DNA from: Theocolax elegans
Lineage: Eukaryota > Arthropoda > Insecta > Hymenoptera > Cerocephalidae
Direction: 5' to 3'
DNA length: 64,000 nucleotides
NCBI GenBank assembly: GCA_026168455.1
Contig: CM047428.1
Span: 131,501 to 195,500, forward strand
The translations under genes and the position numbers were made by a program. The notes under the pieces are model-generated. The model had not been told where the DNA came from and did no database searches. It worked only from the letters and a program-made list of their open reading frames with translations. Below are positions 1-10,660 of the stretch, one piece after another (position 1 is the first letter of the stretch; every line of letters starts with the position of its first letter).

Positions 1-291
1 CGGGCTACCCGTCGCTTGACCAAGTTTATCCGGGCCAAGACTACCTGGAGCCCCAGAACTACCACCGCCACCTCCCATTAAACTTGCAGGTAAAGTATAC
101 GTGCATTGATAAGTGCTACGTCCGCCTCTTGTTCTATCCTCGCGAATTGCTTCGAGCTTCATGCCCATATTTAGGCACTTGTCAAATCGACACGCTGGAC
201 ATTTTTTACGCGTGGCTACTGTCACTGGGCAACCTGCACCCCTCAAGCATACGTAATTCTTGCGATTCTGCACCGTTCTTTTAAAGAAACC
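1..291 (-). CDS. Hr39: Hr39 nuclear receptor, exon with second zinc finger and C-terminal extension (partial)
   Basis: Read on the minus strand this exon opens with [17 protein letters not shown] and continues through [28 protein letters not shown] and TYQCTYTLP, then a Gly/Ser-rich hinge. This is the second half of a nuclear-receptor DNA-binding domain: the second C4 zinc finger, then the Arg-Gly-Gly-Arg extension (FTZ-F1 box) typical of NR5 receptors, which bind YCAAGGYCR sites as monomers. The wording matches Hr39 rather than Ftz-f1. The acceptor is a pyrimidine-rich tract ending CAG next to base 291, phase 0, and joins exactly after CESCK of the exon at 452-976. The exon is open to the window edge, so its donor, the rest of the hinge and the ligand-binding domain are not visible. 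The protein is a nuclear transcription factor. Confidence 0.96.
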
Positions 292-451
292 CTGAGAAAC
301 GAATAAATCAATTAATGTAAATACATGCTGCCATTTAATTGTAGAAACAATAGTTAAATTAGAATAGAAATAGATGTTATCTTTTCTTTTTCTTCGTTCA
401 ACAATTTATTATTTTATGCGTTACCAAATTATCAAGAGTAGTTGAACGTAC
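292..451 (-). other. Short intron splitting the Hr39 DNA-binding domain
   Basis: This 160-base intron has a GTACGT donor directly after the AAG codon of CESCK and a TTTCTCAG-type acceptor. It is phase 0 and AT-rich, and separates the two zinc fingers. Nothing else is seen in it. Confidence 0.9.
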
Positions 452-976
452 CTTGCAAGATTCACAGGAAAATATGCCATAGTGAAATCCACTTATTTTA
501 TCTCCGCATATCGGACACGGACTATTGATGAGCTGCTGTCTAGTCGAGATTCCAGAAGGTGCCGAGGGTATCCTACAATCATCCTGATCATCGAGATGTG
601 CTTCGTCGACCTCACCCGAATTAACAACCGGTGTTTGTGCTACTCCGTAATGATGTGCCTGTAGGTGCATTCCAGCATTTTGTACCTGGTGTTGATGGGC
701 ATGGCGTTGCTGGACCGGGGAATGAGTAGGTGGACTCAAAGATCCATAACTGTAACAACTGCTCGAGGCATCCGAGTTGTTGCGCGATAACGAATGCGAA
801 AGGGACAGCGAGAGCGACGATGTCGAGTTGTTGAAACTATGGCGGGACAACGAATGCGATGACGAGGGTACCGGTGAACCTGGTCCTAAAGCTGAATGAC
901 GACCTGCGTGAGGTGATTGCGTCGGCGAGCTGAACACGCTGTACGCCGAATGGATTGCCGAGTCTGGCGACGGCAC
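452..976 (-). CDS. Hr39: Hr39 exon: Ser/His-rich A/B region and first zinc finger
   Basis: The exon has 175 codons, phase 0 at both ends. It begins [17 protein letters not shown], runs through a Ser-rich stretch with [15 protein letters not shown] and a PTHSP motif, then [18 protein letters not shown] and the P-box CESCK. The four zinc-binding cysteines of the first finger are present in CPIC and CESC. The [18 protein letters not shown] and [15 protein letters not shown] blocks are also conserved in Drosophila Hr39 as I remember it. The Ser-rich part is the ligand-independent A/B region and probably disordered. The first codon is GTG (Val) after an ACAG acceptor, so it is an internal exon and not a start. 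A His-rich run (HAHQHQVQ) lies before the finger. Confidence 0.96.
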
Positions 977-1646
977 CTGTTTATTATTACGTTAATTATT
1001 CAATTAGACCAACGGGAGTTGAAGAAAAGATTATGCTCTAGCTGAACGATATATATTTCGTGATGTGAATATAATGAGAAAGCCAGATCCCCAGACTCTA
1101 ACAATCGTTTTTACGAAAGTTTATATACGTCGTTAGAGCAAAATATTTTACATATAGATTACAGATAGACAATCGAACTAAAGTTTTTATAAAATAGAGT
1201 TTAAGTAGATGAGATTACAAAAATAAGCTTCAATCCGTAAATTTGTTGCAAAGTTATGAGTAGAAACCAAAGTTAGAATAACTTCTGCTAAAAATGTAAC
1301 ATTTAAATGTTTGTTAATTTTCTAAAGTAAAACCACTTTCAAATTTTATTTCTGCTATATATAATTTTGCACCAAATTAACGTATCGGAGCTTATTTTTT
1401 AAAAATCCTATCTACTCACAGTCAACTTTTTTTAAAACTTCGGTTCGATTGCCTGGTCTGTAATCGTTAAAGAGTTGTCACTTTCATACAAACGATTGCT
1501 AGAGAGTCTGGGACTCTCGATTTCTTTATATTTTCACAGTTCATAAAATATATCCTAGAGTTAGATCATCATCCGTGTGCAAAATATATAAGGTTCTCCT
1601 CGTATGTTATACAATTAAAAAAAAAATAAGTTACACAGATACTAAC
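977..1646 (-). other. Hr39 intron containing a short inverted-repeat element
   Basis: This is a 670-base AT-rich intron between a GTTAGT donor (after CAA) and an AATAAACAG acceptor, phase 0. Most of its middle is an inverted-repeat element annotated separately. Confidence 0.88.
1088..1512. repeat. MITE-like element with CCCAGACTCT inverted ends
   Basis: The left end reads CCCAGACTCTAACAATCG and the right end, reverse-complemented, reads CCCAGACTCTCTAGCAATCG, followed on both sides by a related CGAAAG/TGAAAG stretch. The arms are about 32 bases. The interior has no coding capacity, so this looks like a non-autonomous DNA transposon remnant inside the intron. Confidence 0.55.
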
Positions 1647-2039
1647 TTGAGATCTGGTGTGGCTATGCTTCGTTAGATGATGCCGCGGATTTAGGACGGG
1701 GCTATGATTAGGTGTCGAACTGTTACAACCTCCAAGAAGTTTGCCAACGAGTAAAGGTAAGTCACTCTGTTGACTTTGTTCGACGGTTTGTTGTTGCTGT
1801 TGTTGCTGTTGCTGTTGCTGCTGCTGATGCTGCTGGTGGTGTTGAGAGTGTTGATGATGATGGAGTTGTTGTACGTGTGATACAGCGACGATCGTTTCGT
1901 TCAAAGAGTTACCCGCGAGTGCTTGAATTCCAGGACTCGAGCGGAAGTCTGGTTCAGGTTTGATTGGAAACTTTTGCTCTTGTGGTCCAGGGCTCGAGCT
2001 ACACACCTGCACACCTTCCATCGACGTCTCTTCGTGATC
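1647..2039 (-). CDS. Hr39: Hr39 exon: A/B region with polyglutamine tract
   Basis: The exon has 131 codons, phase 0 at both ends, opening with DHEETSMEGVQV after a CGTTAG acceptor. It contains FPIKPEPDF, a short acidic/proline motif of the IKxEP type that can be sumoylated in transcription factors (inference). A His/Gln tract follows, ending in about 13 consecutive glutamines encoded by mixed CAG and CAA codons, then a Ser/Pro/His-rich tail with NHSPVLNP. The donor is CAA|GTTAGT. It joins in frame to [10 protein letters not shown] downstream and to TITNQ upstream. The glutamine tract is a candidate for length variation between individuals. Confidence 0.9.
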
Positions 2040-3701
2040 CTAACGTTAAGTATGGTACATTTAAATAAATAGTAAATGCTAGTTTTTATTTATTACTTTT
2101 AGAAATCTTGTGATAAAAATAAATAAATACATTCTGGTAGAAATTGATTCCATTTGTTAAGTATATGGAATATAGCCATTATCAACCCTTGGCTGCCGCA
2201 CTAGAGTACATATTTGACCCCAAAAAATATCAAGTTAAAATTAAACACTCGTATCAAAAGTTATTTAAAAAATTTTTTCATACTAAATATCATTTTTTTA
2301 TACATGGACCTCATCCTCACTTCAAAAACAATAATTAATAATTATTAAAAATAATTTTTTTATGTTAATACCTGCTTCGCAATATAGTTGAACATATATT
2401 TCGTTTTTGTTTAAAGTTTTTCTCCTCAACAAATATTTTGTTACTGTAAAACTTTAGTTATAATTTAATTTATTTAATAAAAAAGAAACACAAAAGAAAT
2501 TAGAAACATATTGTTTTTAAACTGAAACTAAATTATATTTTAATTATTACTGCAGTTTTCAAGAAATTATAATGTATTTTATAACATTTTAACCTCAAAA
2601 TCCCACTTTCATTTCAGATTTTGAGGTTCTACTGTTATAAAATATCGTATGAAACTATTGTGGAAGATGTTTTTTTATCTTTCTCGATGTTCTCACTCGC
2701 TTCGCTCGTGCGAACAACCTCGAGAAAGCTAGAAAACCATCCCCCACAACAGTGTCATAATATACTATTTTAATTAACTTTATTAATTAACTATATTATA
2801 TATTATATTGTTTGCCTACAAATAATAAAATGAGATGTTTATATAAATATTCGACTCAACTAATGTGGACATGTATAATATAATTTAATAACTTGAGCGA
2901 GAGCATAATAATAACAATAGTAAGGTATGACAATTAAATATTAATATTAAGCCAACAGAAATATTTTATTTTATTTTTTTAAATGTAGTTCTCAAGAATA
3001 ATCGTTGTAGATTTGAATACGTATTAAGCTTCAGAGTTATAATGTGTGGAATAAAAAATGATGTATTTTAATAATTTAAAAATTTTTTCTAATAACGTTA
3101 TTTTCTAACGTTTAATATCATAAACTAAACAATACAATATTAATTTAAAATTAATTATTTTATGAAACATGACAATAAAAATGTAAGTTTTATTTATTTA
3201 ATCCAAAACTAAAATAAACAGATTTTGTTACAGTTTCATTATTTTATATCCATTAAGTTACATTGTAAAAAACGTCTTTCGACAAAAGTATTGTTATCCT
3301 TCGACAAGATAAAAAGAAAGAAACAAAACAAGTTGTTTAGTTTTACATGCCCCAATAACAAAACTAAACTAATTAATTTTAGCGTTTTGTTTCGTTTAGT
3401 TGAATTCGATCCCTGCCATTAATAGACTATTTTTCATACGAATTTCTTCCATAAATGTAACCATTAAAAATTAGTTAAAAATTTCTGATAATTTTTACCC
3501 TGTAAGGTTAGTAAACATGGGACGAACTGTTTTTTCTGGAAAAAATTACCCTGCTGCATAGTAAAATTTATCGTAAGTTCTTGTAATTTTTAACCAAAAA
3601 CCGGGTAAATTTTTTCTCCGTGTAGGGTAAGTGAATAATCGGTATTTATAAGAAACACTCGAAATAAATAAATAAATGTTAAAGAAGGCTCTAAATCATA
3701 C
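2040..3701 (-). other. Hr39 intron, 1.66 kb, AT-rich
   Basis: The intron lies between a CAG|GTATGA donor and a CGTTAG acceptor. It contains the hairpin at 2591-2752. Near 3480-3630 a GTAAATTTT-rich stretch ends in TTTTTTCTCCGTGTAG, an end signature that recurs at 14.5, 22.46 and 26.55 kb. The remainder is AT-rich sequence with no gene seen. Confidence 0.85.
2591..2752. repeat. Pair of inverted repeats forming long hairpins
   Basis: A 12-base inverted repeat (AACCTCAAAATC at 2591-2602, GATTTTGAGGTT at 2617-2628) is followed by a longer imperfect hairpin at 2657-2750 with arms of about 40-45 bases. Its arms pair TTGTGG with CCCACAA and CTTTCTCGA with TCGAGAAAG, around a loop near CACTCGCTTCGCTCGTG. 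There is no coding capacity. It may be a foldback element remnant or a transcribed hairpin. Confidence 0.6.
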
Positions 3702-4063
3702 CTGATTGGTGATGGTGTTTGAAGACATTTCCTGATCGGATAATTCGCCCTCCCAAGACATAGGCCTCTCCGGTTGCTGTTGTACGGGATCGCATCCTGC
3801 GTCATCGTGGACACCCAGAAGAGAGCCATCGCGCTTCTTTTTCGTTCGTAGGTTCACACCACGGAAATCAATTCTACTGACCTCGCCATCGCTCTCACCT
3901 TCGGCGTCCTCCACCGAGGGTGTGGCAGACTCGGTCGAGCCCGAACTCGAGTCCGCCGCGGAGGAACTGGTGACGACGCCTCCGTTGTTGTTGGGACCGC
4001 AGCTCGACACTACGGATACCGTCACGCCGTTTTGTCCACCCAGATACTTGCATACACTTTTAC
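3702..4063 (-). CDS. Hr39: Hr39 exon with conserved RPMSWEGELSD motif
   Basis: The exon has 362 bases: two bases complete a Gly codon, then 120 codons end in TITNQ at a CAG|GTATGA donor. It starts KSVCKYLGGQNG after a GACACAG acceptor. The middle is a Ser/Thr/Glu-rich acidic stretch, followed by RIDFRGVNLRTKKKRD (basic cluster) and RPMSWEGELSD, a block I recall in the N-terminal region of Drosophila Hr39. Phases match both neighbours: the exon at 8337-8538 ends with one base of the Gly codon, and the exon at 1647-2039 starts in phase 0. It belongs to the ligand-independent A/B region. Confidence 0.9.
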
Positions 4064-5654
4064 CTGTGTCGCACACATACCATCCATTATAATCTACATT
4101 TCGTTTATTTTTCATACAAATTACAAAGCGTTAACTTCATTTTTTTAATTTATTAGTATTACAAAGTATTTTTAAATGTTAATAATTTCATTAGAAATTA
4201 AAGTTATCAATCGAGTGACAAGTAAATGATATTGGACATTTTTTAATTTTAGGCTAGATAATCAACAAACTTATACATAAATTTCATTAAATTTTCTCCT
4301 TAGCCTTATACGATTCGATCTGTACCCTATATAACCCTATATATAGTGTAATTAAATAAAATCCTACGTGAACCGCGACTCATAGTATACAATTTTCGTA
4401 TACGTAAACGTTATATTTATTGTAAAAAGTAAAGGATGAATCGAATCCTTATTTACTTCCAAAAGTACTTTACCAAAAAGTAATGGTCTATTAAGTATGT
4501 GATCAAAAATAAAACAGTTATAAATATTTTGACGTTCACATTTTTTGTTTCAATATTTCACCTGTACACTGCTTTACTTTTAATATACATGTTTCATTAA
4601 ACATTTATTTTTCAATATTTTTATTTATACTCAAGTATTCAAGAAGTGATGAGTTACTCATTATTTTCAAAAAATATATAAAAATACTAAATTATTCTGA
4701 TTATGAGGTGCCTGGGCTGAAAAACTTAAAAAAAATACAAGGATTATGTGCATAATAAAATATTTATCGATTTACTTAATTTTTCCATTAAATTAGGTAA
4801 GATATAACACACCTTAAAAGGAAAATATTCTTACAGCATTTTATGTAACATAGAAAAAAAAAGTACGGTAATGTACGAATGTAACTTTAAGTAATGTTAA
4901 CGACATATTAAAAAATAGAAAGGCATAGGCGTGTGCCTTTCAATGGGCAATTTAACGCACGACTTGAAAAGCGCGTTTGTCCTTTCCTCGAAAACTCGAG
5001 TATTACAAAAGCTCGTTCTTCCGGTCGCACCAAATATTTATACAGTTCATATACTTATATAATAACATTATTTTTACCGATACGCCGCAAATTAAATAAA
5101 GTTTATTAAAATATTTATTCTCACTATCATATTATTAAGAAATTTTTTTAATTTATCTTTTGTATGCGAATTGATTACCCTTAAAATTTAGATTCCGTTT
5201 GGCGACAAAAATTTATTGTGGATTAATTAATACAATTATTCGACAAATTGCTATAAATCACATATATAATCACCAGTAATATTTCCTGTTATAAATTTTT
5301 ATAGAATTATGAAATGTTTCATTTTATTAAAAGATAATTTATATCTGCATCAACTATAACAATAAATCAGCCGAACTCGTCGCAATAATATCCATTTATT
5401 CATGTGATCAAGCGCGAGTTATAGAAAACGTGCAGCCTGAATTGGTAAAGACGGTGCCACCTAAACATTCCCAACAGATATATATTTTTTCCCCTCCTTG
5501 TATATATGTATATAAAGTAGTTTGCTAAACTCGAGGTAATGTAGTTAACGCAAAAACTTTATATTTACGCAACTTGTTGCGCGATTTTCGGGATATATAA
5601 ACTTCTTTTTATTTTGAGCGTTTTCAATCTACTTTCATAATATTTATCCCATTT

Positions 5655-5910
5655 ATTTTCATAATAAGTCAATATTTACCCGCCCTACCTTACCGACAAA
5701 CGCGATAATTGGTAATAAATCTGTAAATAAAAAAGTATGCGAAAAAATAAGATAAGAGGAAAACGCGTCTCCGTTTATCGATAAACTATATAACTGATTG
5801 TTGAATTTGAAATTAAAATATTATTCCGTTTACGAGAAAAGACTTACCAACAATGTGAACCTAATCTCAACAGGGTGCACAGACTTGACTTTGTTGGTAA
5901 GGGATGTTTC
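5655..5910. repeat. MITE-like element, family G (first copy)
   Basis: Shared blocks with 57440-57705 include TCAATATTTA, ACAAACGCGAT, TTGGTAATAAAT and GACTTACCAA...AATGTGAACCTAA. Near its right end it has a stem formed by CTTACCAACAA and TTGTTGGTAAG around a GTGAACCTAATC loop. No coding capacity is seen. Two copies in one window mark it as a dispersed repeat. Confidence 0.65.
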
Positions 5911-5984
5911 TCAAAAACACAATTATATTTTAGTGTGATGAAATTCAGAACTCATAAGGAAAATTTCACGTTTCCGGGAAACAG

Positions 5985-6605
5985 ATCTTTACCAAACTTT
6001 ATAAGTTAGGATTTCTACTACTAAATCATGAAAAAAGCCGGAGTTATAGACTCTAACGCCATCTTTTACGGAATTTATAAGCACATAACGAAATATTTCG
6101 CAAAAAATATATCTTCAACTTTGGTGGCTTCTAATTCTGAAGCAAATAAAGATATGCTCTTAAACTCAAGTCTAGAAGAAAACTGAGATCGAGTAAATTG
6201 AATCTACAGGAAGAAACTCAAATATCTTGATTTGGTCAAAAGATCTGGACGAAAGAAGAATAAAAAATTAATTAAGCCTAAAATTCAATAATTTTTTTAA
6301 TTCAAAATTGTCATTAAAATATCGTTAAATTCTTATTTATTAATATCTTCTTTCATTAAATCCAATTTACGTGATCTTAGCTTTCTTCTGAACTTGAGTT
6401 GAAGAAAATCAACTCTATCTATCTCTATTATTTCTCTTTTTTTTCAGAAATATAAGCAACCAAAGTCAAAAATATTTTTTGCTAAATTTTCGTTACTTCT
6501 TTATAATATCCGTAAAAAATGGAATTAGTTTCTATAACTCCGGGTTACTTCATATTTTTATAGTAGAAATCACATCCTAATGTTTGGTAAAGATCCGTTT
6601 TCTGC
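5985..6605. repeat. Long foldback element, family H (first copy)
   Basis: The ends read CAGATCTTTACCAAAC and GTTTGGTAAAGATC, inverted. Further inside, CCGGAGTTATAGA pairs with TCTATAACTCCGG and CAACTTTGGT with ACCAAAGT. The arms are over 150 bases with mismatches. Internal blocks (AGAAGAAAACTGAGATCGAGT and TTTGGTCAAA-like) recur at 38985-39455. It is a non-coding foldback transposon-like element. Confidence 0.7.
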
Positions 6606-7883
6606 AGATGTGGTACTTTCTTTGACAGTTTATGAACAAATGAAAGCGTGTCTTCCCTCATTTTTCCACATAGTCTTTTTTATTTTTTATTAATCAATCA
6701 ACAAAAATTTAGCGTGAAACTCCCTTTAATATTTATATACAAGAATATAGCCTGATATTTGATACTGTCTATAATTCGTATACCACCTGATTAAAAATTT
6801 CTGTTCAACTGTGACGACCGTTGGTGAATGTACGAAAGTATAAGATTAAAAAATACGTTATTGGAATTATGCAATCGAGGAATATTTATGAAGAGAAAAA
6901 AAGTAGACGTAAGATTCTTTGTCGAATTAATTTTCGAATGAATTAGATTATAGGAATTGTAATGAAATAAAGGCAAATCACGTTCGTAAAGAGAAAATAA
7001 AAAAAATGATCAAGCCAATAATTACGGTGTATAATAACTAAGCGACCGGCGACTTTGTCGTTCATGGGAAACGCCAACGGCGAGACTCCTTCATCTTCCC
7101 ATAAATACTTCATCTTCCTCGTTCTATCCCCATATTTTACTCTCATTCTCCATCTCTGTCTTGCACTCATTCGCTTCCTCATTCTTGACCATGATTTACT
7201 ATTCTTTTTCTCTTTCCCTCTACCTTTCTATCTACATCTCTCTATCCCTCTCTTTCTATCTTATTCTCACACTTCTGATGGGTAATTTGTGTACTTTTTC
7301 TCAAGTAAGAAAGTAGTAAAATTACGCGATTCATGCGCTATAATTTAAATCTCCTCGTAAACTTTTGCATAGTTTTAAGATTACGATATTTCATTAAAAT
7401 ACGACAACGCACGAGATTCATAAAATGCATAAACGATCATCCAACCTTATTTTTTCAACGAGATGTTTTAATTAGAATTAACCTTTTCCAGGTGCAACCT
7501 AACTATAAATTTAAAGGTCAATACTTATCTCTAAATCTCTAAGAGTCATTCGTCTGACTTCAATTTTTACGTTATTTTTAATACAAAAGGTTGAAATAAA
7601 TTAAAATATTACTTTTTTCAGTCATTAGCTTCAGATGCAATTCACTCCCACAATTTCAAATATTATAATCTAATCGTAAATATATAAGGATGAATGAATA
7701 TTGTTGCTTAAAACATAACATAAAATTTAAAAAAAGCGGTTTCTTTCGGATGTATAATTTCAGACTTCGATAACTCTGTAGACGGTTTTTGAATCAATAA
7801 AAAGTAATAAAAAGCATTATGTATGAGATCTCAGATATATAAAGTAAATATATATTAATTTTTATGAAATTGTAAACGTACGT

Positions 7884-8264
7884 TAAAGGTATGTCGAACT
7901 CAGAAAATGGTCAATTTTGCATATTTTCTTATAATCAAATGAATAAATTAAAAAAAGGACTCTGCACGACAGGCCCTTAGGCATGTTTTAAATAATATAC
8001 CCAAATTTTCCAGATTTTTAAATTCATAATTTAATTACGATGTTTGGATTGAAAATTTATGCTTTTTTTGGCTAATAATTACCGACCAAAAATTGCTTAC
8101 TCAATTATTACGTAAAAATAATTTTCTCTTGAAAAAAAATCAGAACCTCAAGCATTTCCTTATGTTTAAGCTATTCGTATGAATTTTGTTCAGATTTTAA
8201 ATTCGATAATTTGTGGGTTGAAAGGTGCAGATTCGTGTAATTTGGGTGCGACATATTCCGTTAG
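7884..8264 (+). repeat. Degenerate copy of MITE family R
   Basis: The order of blocks (ATGTCGAACTCAGAAAATGG, GACAGGCCCTTAGGCATG, AATTACCGACCAAAAATTG, ATGAATTTTGTTCAGATT, TGTAATTTGGGTGCGACAT) matches the element at 30915-31317 and, inverted, the ones inside the U modules at 59-62.5 kb. The terminal AGGGGATGTCGGAC is decayed here. Confidence 0.65.
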
Positions 8265-8336
8265 TAAGTAAATAATAGAGGTGTATTACTTAAAGATAGT
8301 TTGTATATAGTGAAACTCATTAGAAGTAGACCATAC

Positions 8337-8538
8337 CGTCGTGGATGTCGTGGATAGGCGGTGGTACATTGATGGTAGTAACCGAGACGTTTTTACCAGG
8401 CTCCGGTGTCCTCACGACGCTGGCTGTACCCGAGTTCGGTTGACTCGATGAGGACTTCCAGGGCTGAGCCGGCGGCCACCACGCCGGTCCCGGCTCCGTC
8501 GCCCCGGGTCCGCTCTGTTCGGACATCCTCAGCTGGTT
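8337..8538 (-). CDS. Hr39: Probable Hr39 N-terminal exon (MSEQSGPG...)
   Basis: The exon has 202 bases: 67 codons plus one base, reading NQLRMSEQSGPGATEPGPAW, then Trp/Pro-rich and Ser-rich sequence, then VSVTTINVPPPIHDIHD. The donor is GACG|GTATGG, phase 1, which matches the phase of the exon at 3702-4063 and completes a Gly codon. The acceptor after GCGCAG gives phase 0 and joins the exon at 9425-9581. An ATG at 8526-8524 has A at -3 and could itself be a translation start if a non-coding exon is spliced here. GC content is clearly above the flanks. I do not recognise this part from other Hr39 proteins; it is assigned by splicing phase. Confidence 0.75.
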
Positions 8539-9424
8539 CTGCGCGACTTACGCGAACCCGACTCTCTCGCTGACAATGATGCTGCTTCTACCTTTGGCTG
8601 CAACCACATTCTTAGTGTGATATACAAGTTTTGAAACATGCTTTTTTAATATAGGTATATAAACGATACAATAATAACATTGTCGATCCTTAAAATATAA
8701 CTATATAATCAGTACGTTTAAATTCATGAAAAAGAGTATTCCACTTAATAAGTATTAAATAGATTGTTTGAAAAGAAAGGACCAAATAATACGTTAAAAA
8801 TGTTTCCTTTTTGACCGATCGATTATAGGTACGCTTTTTCTCCCATTTTATGACCATTTATTAATGTAAAATTCTATTTTTCACCCATTTTTGAGCTTGT
8901 AAATATATAGATTAAGGTTGAATCTAGTTATGCGATATTAAATGTCTATTAAAAATGAGCAAGTGAAAAATTTAATAAAATAGCGTTTATCTTCGTAAAT
9001 ACTGGAAATATAACAGAAATTATTTGTAAATCAGACGAAAATGTTGAAAAGACATCTGAATCTATATAGGAATGTTGAAATTCACTACTCGCGGAAAGGT
9101 GGACACATTATTCAAATGATTTGAGGTTGTGGTCAATCTATTAACTGCTAATAAAATGAAAGAAAAAGCGTTTCATCACAAGGTACTTACTACCAATTTT
9201 TAATTCCTCTTTCTTAGACAACTAGGGTAACTTTCGTTAAAATTGGTTTAATGATATAATTAACAAATTATATTATGACCGTCGATACAGTTATTCACTC
9301 TCGTGTCCACATGTTACAAGCAAAAAAAAAATAAAAAAAAGAGCGTTGAAAAATAATGAAGGTGGAAATGGATATAGTATAAGGCGTAAAGTGCATCGAT
9401 GTATACGTAAAAATGTGTACGCAC
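8539..9424 (-). other. Probable Hr39 intron, 0.9 kb
   Basis: The intron lies between a perfect CAG|GTGCGT donor and a GCGCAG acceptor. It is AT-rich with no repeat or gene seen. Confidence 0.7.
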
Positions 9425-9581
9425 CTGTGGCCCCTCGTCAAGGGCCGGGGTGACGATGTCGACGACGTACCTCCGTCTAGGCGGCCTCCTCAGCATCCTG
9501 AGCTCGCGCTTGTTCGGGCTCCTCTCCCCTCTGGGATCGTAGCTTCTCTCTCCCACCCCCGTCGACGCAATAATAGCGTTC
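9425..9581 (-). CDS. Hr39: Probable Hr39 upstream coding exon, Arg-rich
   Basis: The frame opens one base after a GACACAG acceptor and reads NAIIASTGVGERSYDPRGER, then SPNKRELRMLRRPPRRRYVV and DIVTPALDEGPQ, ending at CAG|GTGCGT (phase 0). The 5' end is uncertain. A stronger acceptor (TTTTGAATTGCAG) would start the exon at 9638, but an in-frame TAA near 9612 would then make the first part untranslated. The first in-frame ATG is 9496-9494, with A at -3, giving MLRRPPRRRYVVDIV. Which start is used depends on the upstream exon. The basic RRPPRRR cluster could aid nuclear import (inference). No family is recognised for this segment alone. Confidence 0.62.
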
Positions 9582-10365
9582 CTGTGTCGCGTATATGCCT
9601 CCGAGAGTTATTATCGCCGCTCTGCCCCAGGCGCCGATCTGCAATTCAAAACCAGTGGAAGAGATGGTTATACGACGAGCTTTCCACTTAACATCCTTTA
9701 CGCATTTTTTCTTTTTATATATTTTAAACCTTGTGTAAGTAATGATCGTTGGGTCTTACGATGGCTTTTCCGTATTTTTCTTATACCCGCCAAACGGTTT
9801 TCCCATACTCGACACAAACGATTTTCCTCGGTGAACCCGCGCGTATGCGCTAAAGAATCTTTCGGGATTTTATGGGAACGCACTCGATTCTACATAGATA
9901 CAACGGGATTTATTAGCTAACTGCTACCAACATCAATCATATTTGCGCAATAATATTTAAATTCCTATCTCTCACCCTAATATAATCAATTAATATTTTT
10001 TTTATCATTCGAAAAATTGCAGTTTATATCCCTAGTAGTAGAAATTTTATCGTAAATGTAACGTTTTTTAAGCAAAAAAATGGCCAAGTGCCATAAAATA
10101 TCCAATAAATGCCCAATTAATGGCAAAATCGGTATTTTATTTAACTTTCAAATGTCATGTCTCGATTAGGGATATAGTGGAAATATATTTTAAAAATAGA
10201 TATAACGCGTAATCGGTATATCAGCTGTGAGAAACTAAAAGAGTATATAGACTAAACGAACAAAGAATGTATATACACGTATAACGCACACAAACAGAAA
10301 GGATATACATATATATAGGTATGTACATCAAGCGACCACATAGTGTATATAATGACAAGATAAAA

Positions 10366-10660
10366 AGATATATATATATATATATATATATATACACGAT
10401 GGGTGGGAGAAGTGTACATAGCAGCGAGTTTTCCGGAGCATGGCTTATAACGGTTGGTCGGTGTCTGCGTGGCAAGGCCGGCCCACTTCCGGTCCGCAGG
10501 GTCGTGCGACCTTCGCTCGCGGAAACCGACGCTATAGCTACCTCGAGCGCCTAGAGCGACAACCGCTAGATCGCGTCGTCGCGTATAAACGACACCACCA
10601 CCGTCGACGACGACGACACGACGTCAAGGCCGGACGCGGCGTCCCACTACCGGCATCTTT
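10366..10660. promoter_or_regulatory. (TA)n run followed by GC-rich island
   Basis: After a (TA)n run the sequence becomes strongly GC-rich with repeated CGACGACGA triplets to about 10660. Bases 10624-10632 read TCAAGGCCG, a full match to the NR5/Ftz-f1 consensus YCAAGGYCR. The position, 0.8 kb upstream of the exon at 9425-9581, suits a promoter or enhancer of Hr39, but no initiator or transcript evidence is visible. Confidence 0.3.

Larger units (their letters stand above)
4064..8336 (-). other. Hr39 intron, 4.3 kb, with several inverted-repeat elements
   Basis: The intron has a GTATGG donor after the GACG end of the upstream exon and a GCGACACAG acceptor. It carries the elements at 5655-5910, 5985-6605 and 7884-8264 and a pyrimidine-rich stretch at about 7080-7275. 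The rest is AT-rich with no gene seen. Confidence 0.8.

Noticed and set aside
482..664. Plus-strand frames opposite Hr39 exons (84-284, 482-664, 1712-1963)
   Set aside because: They are antisense shadows of the minus-strand coding exons, which have clear homology and splice sites.
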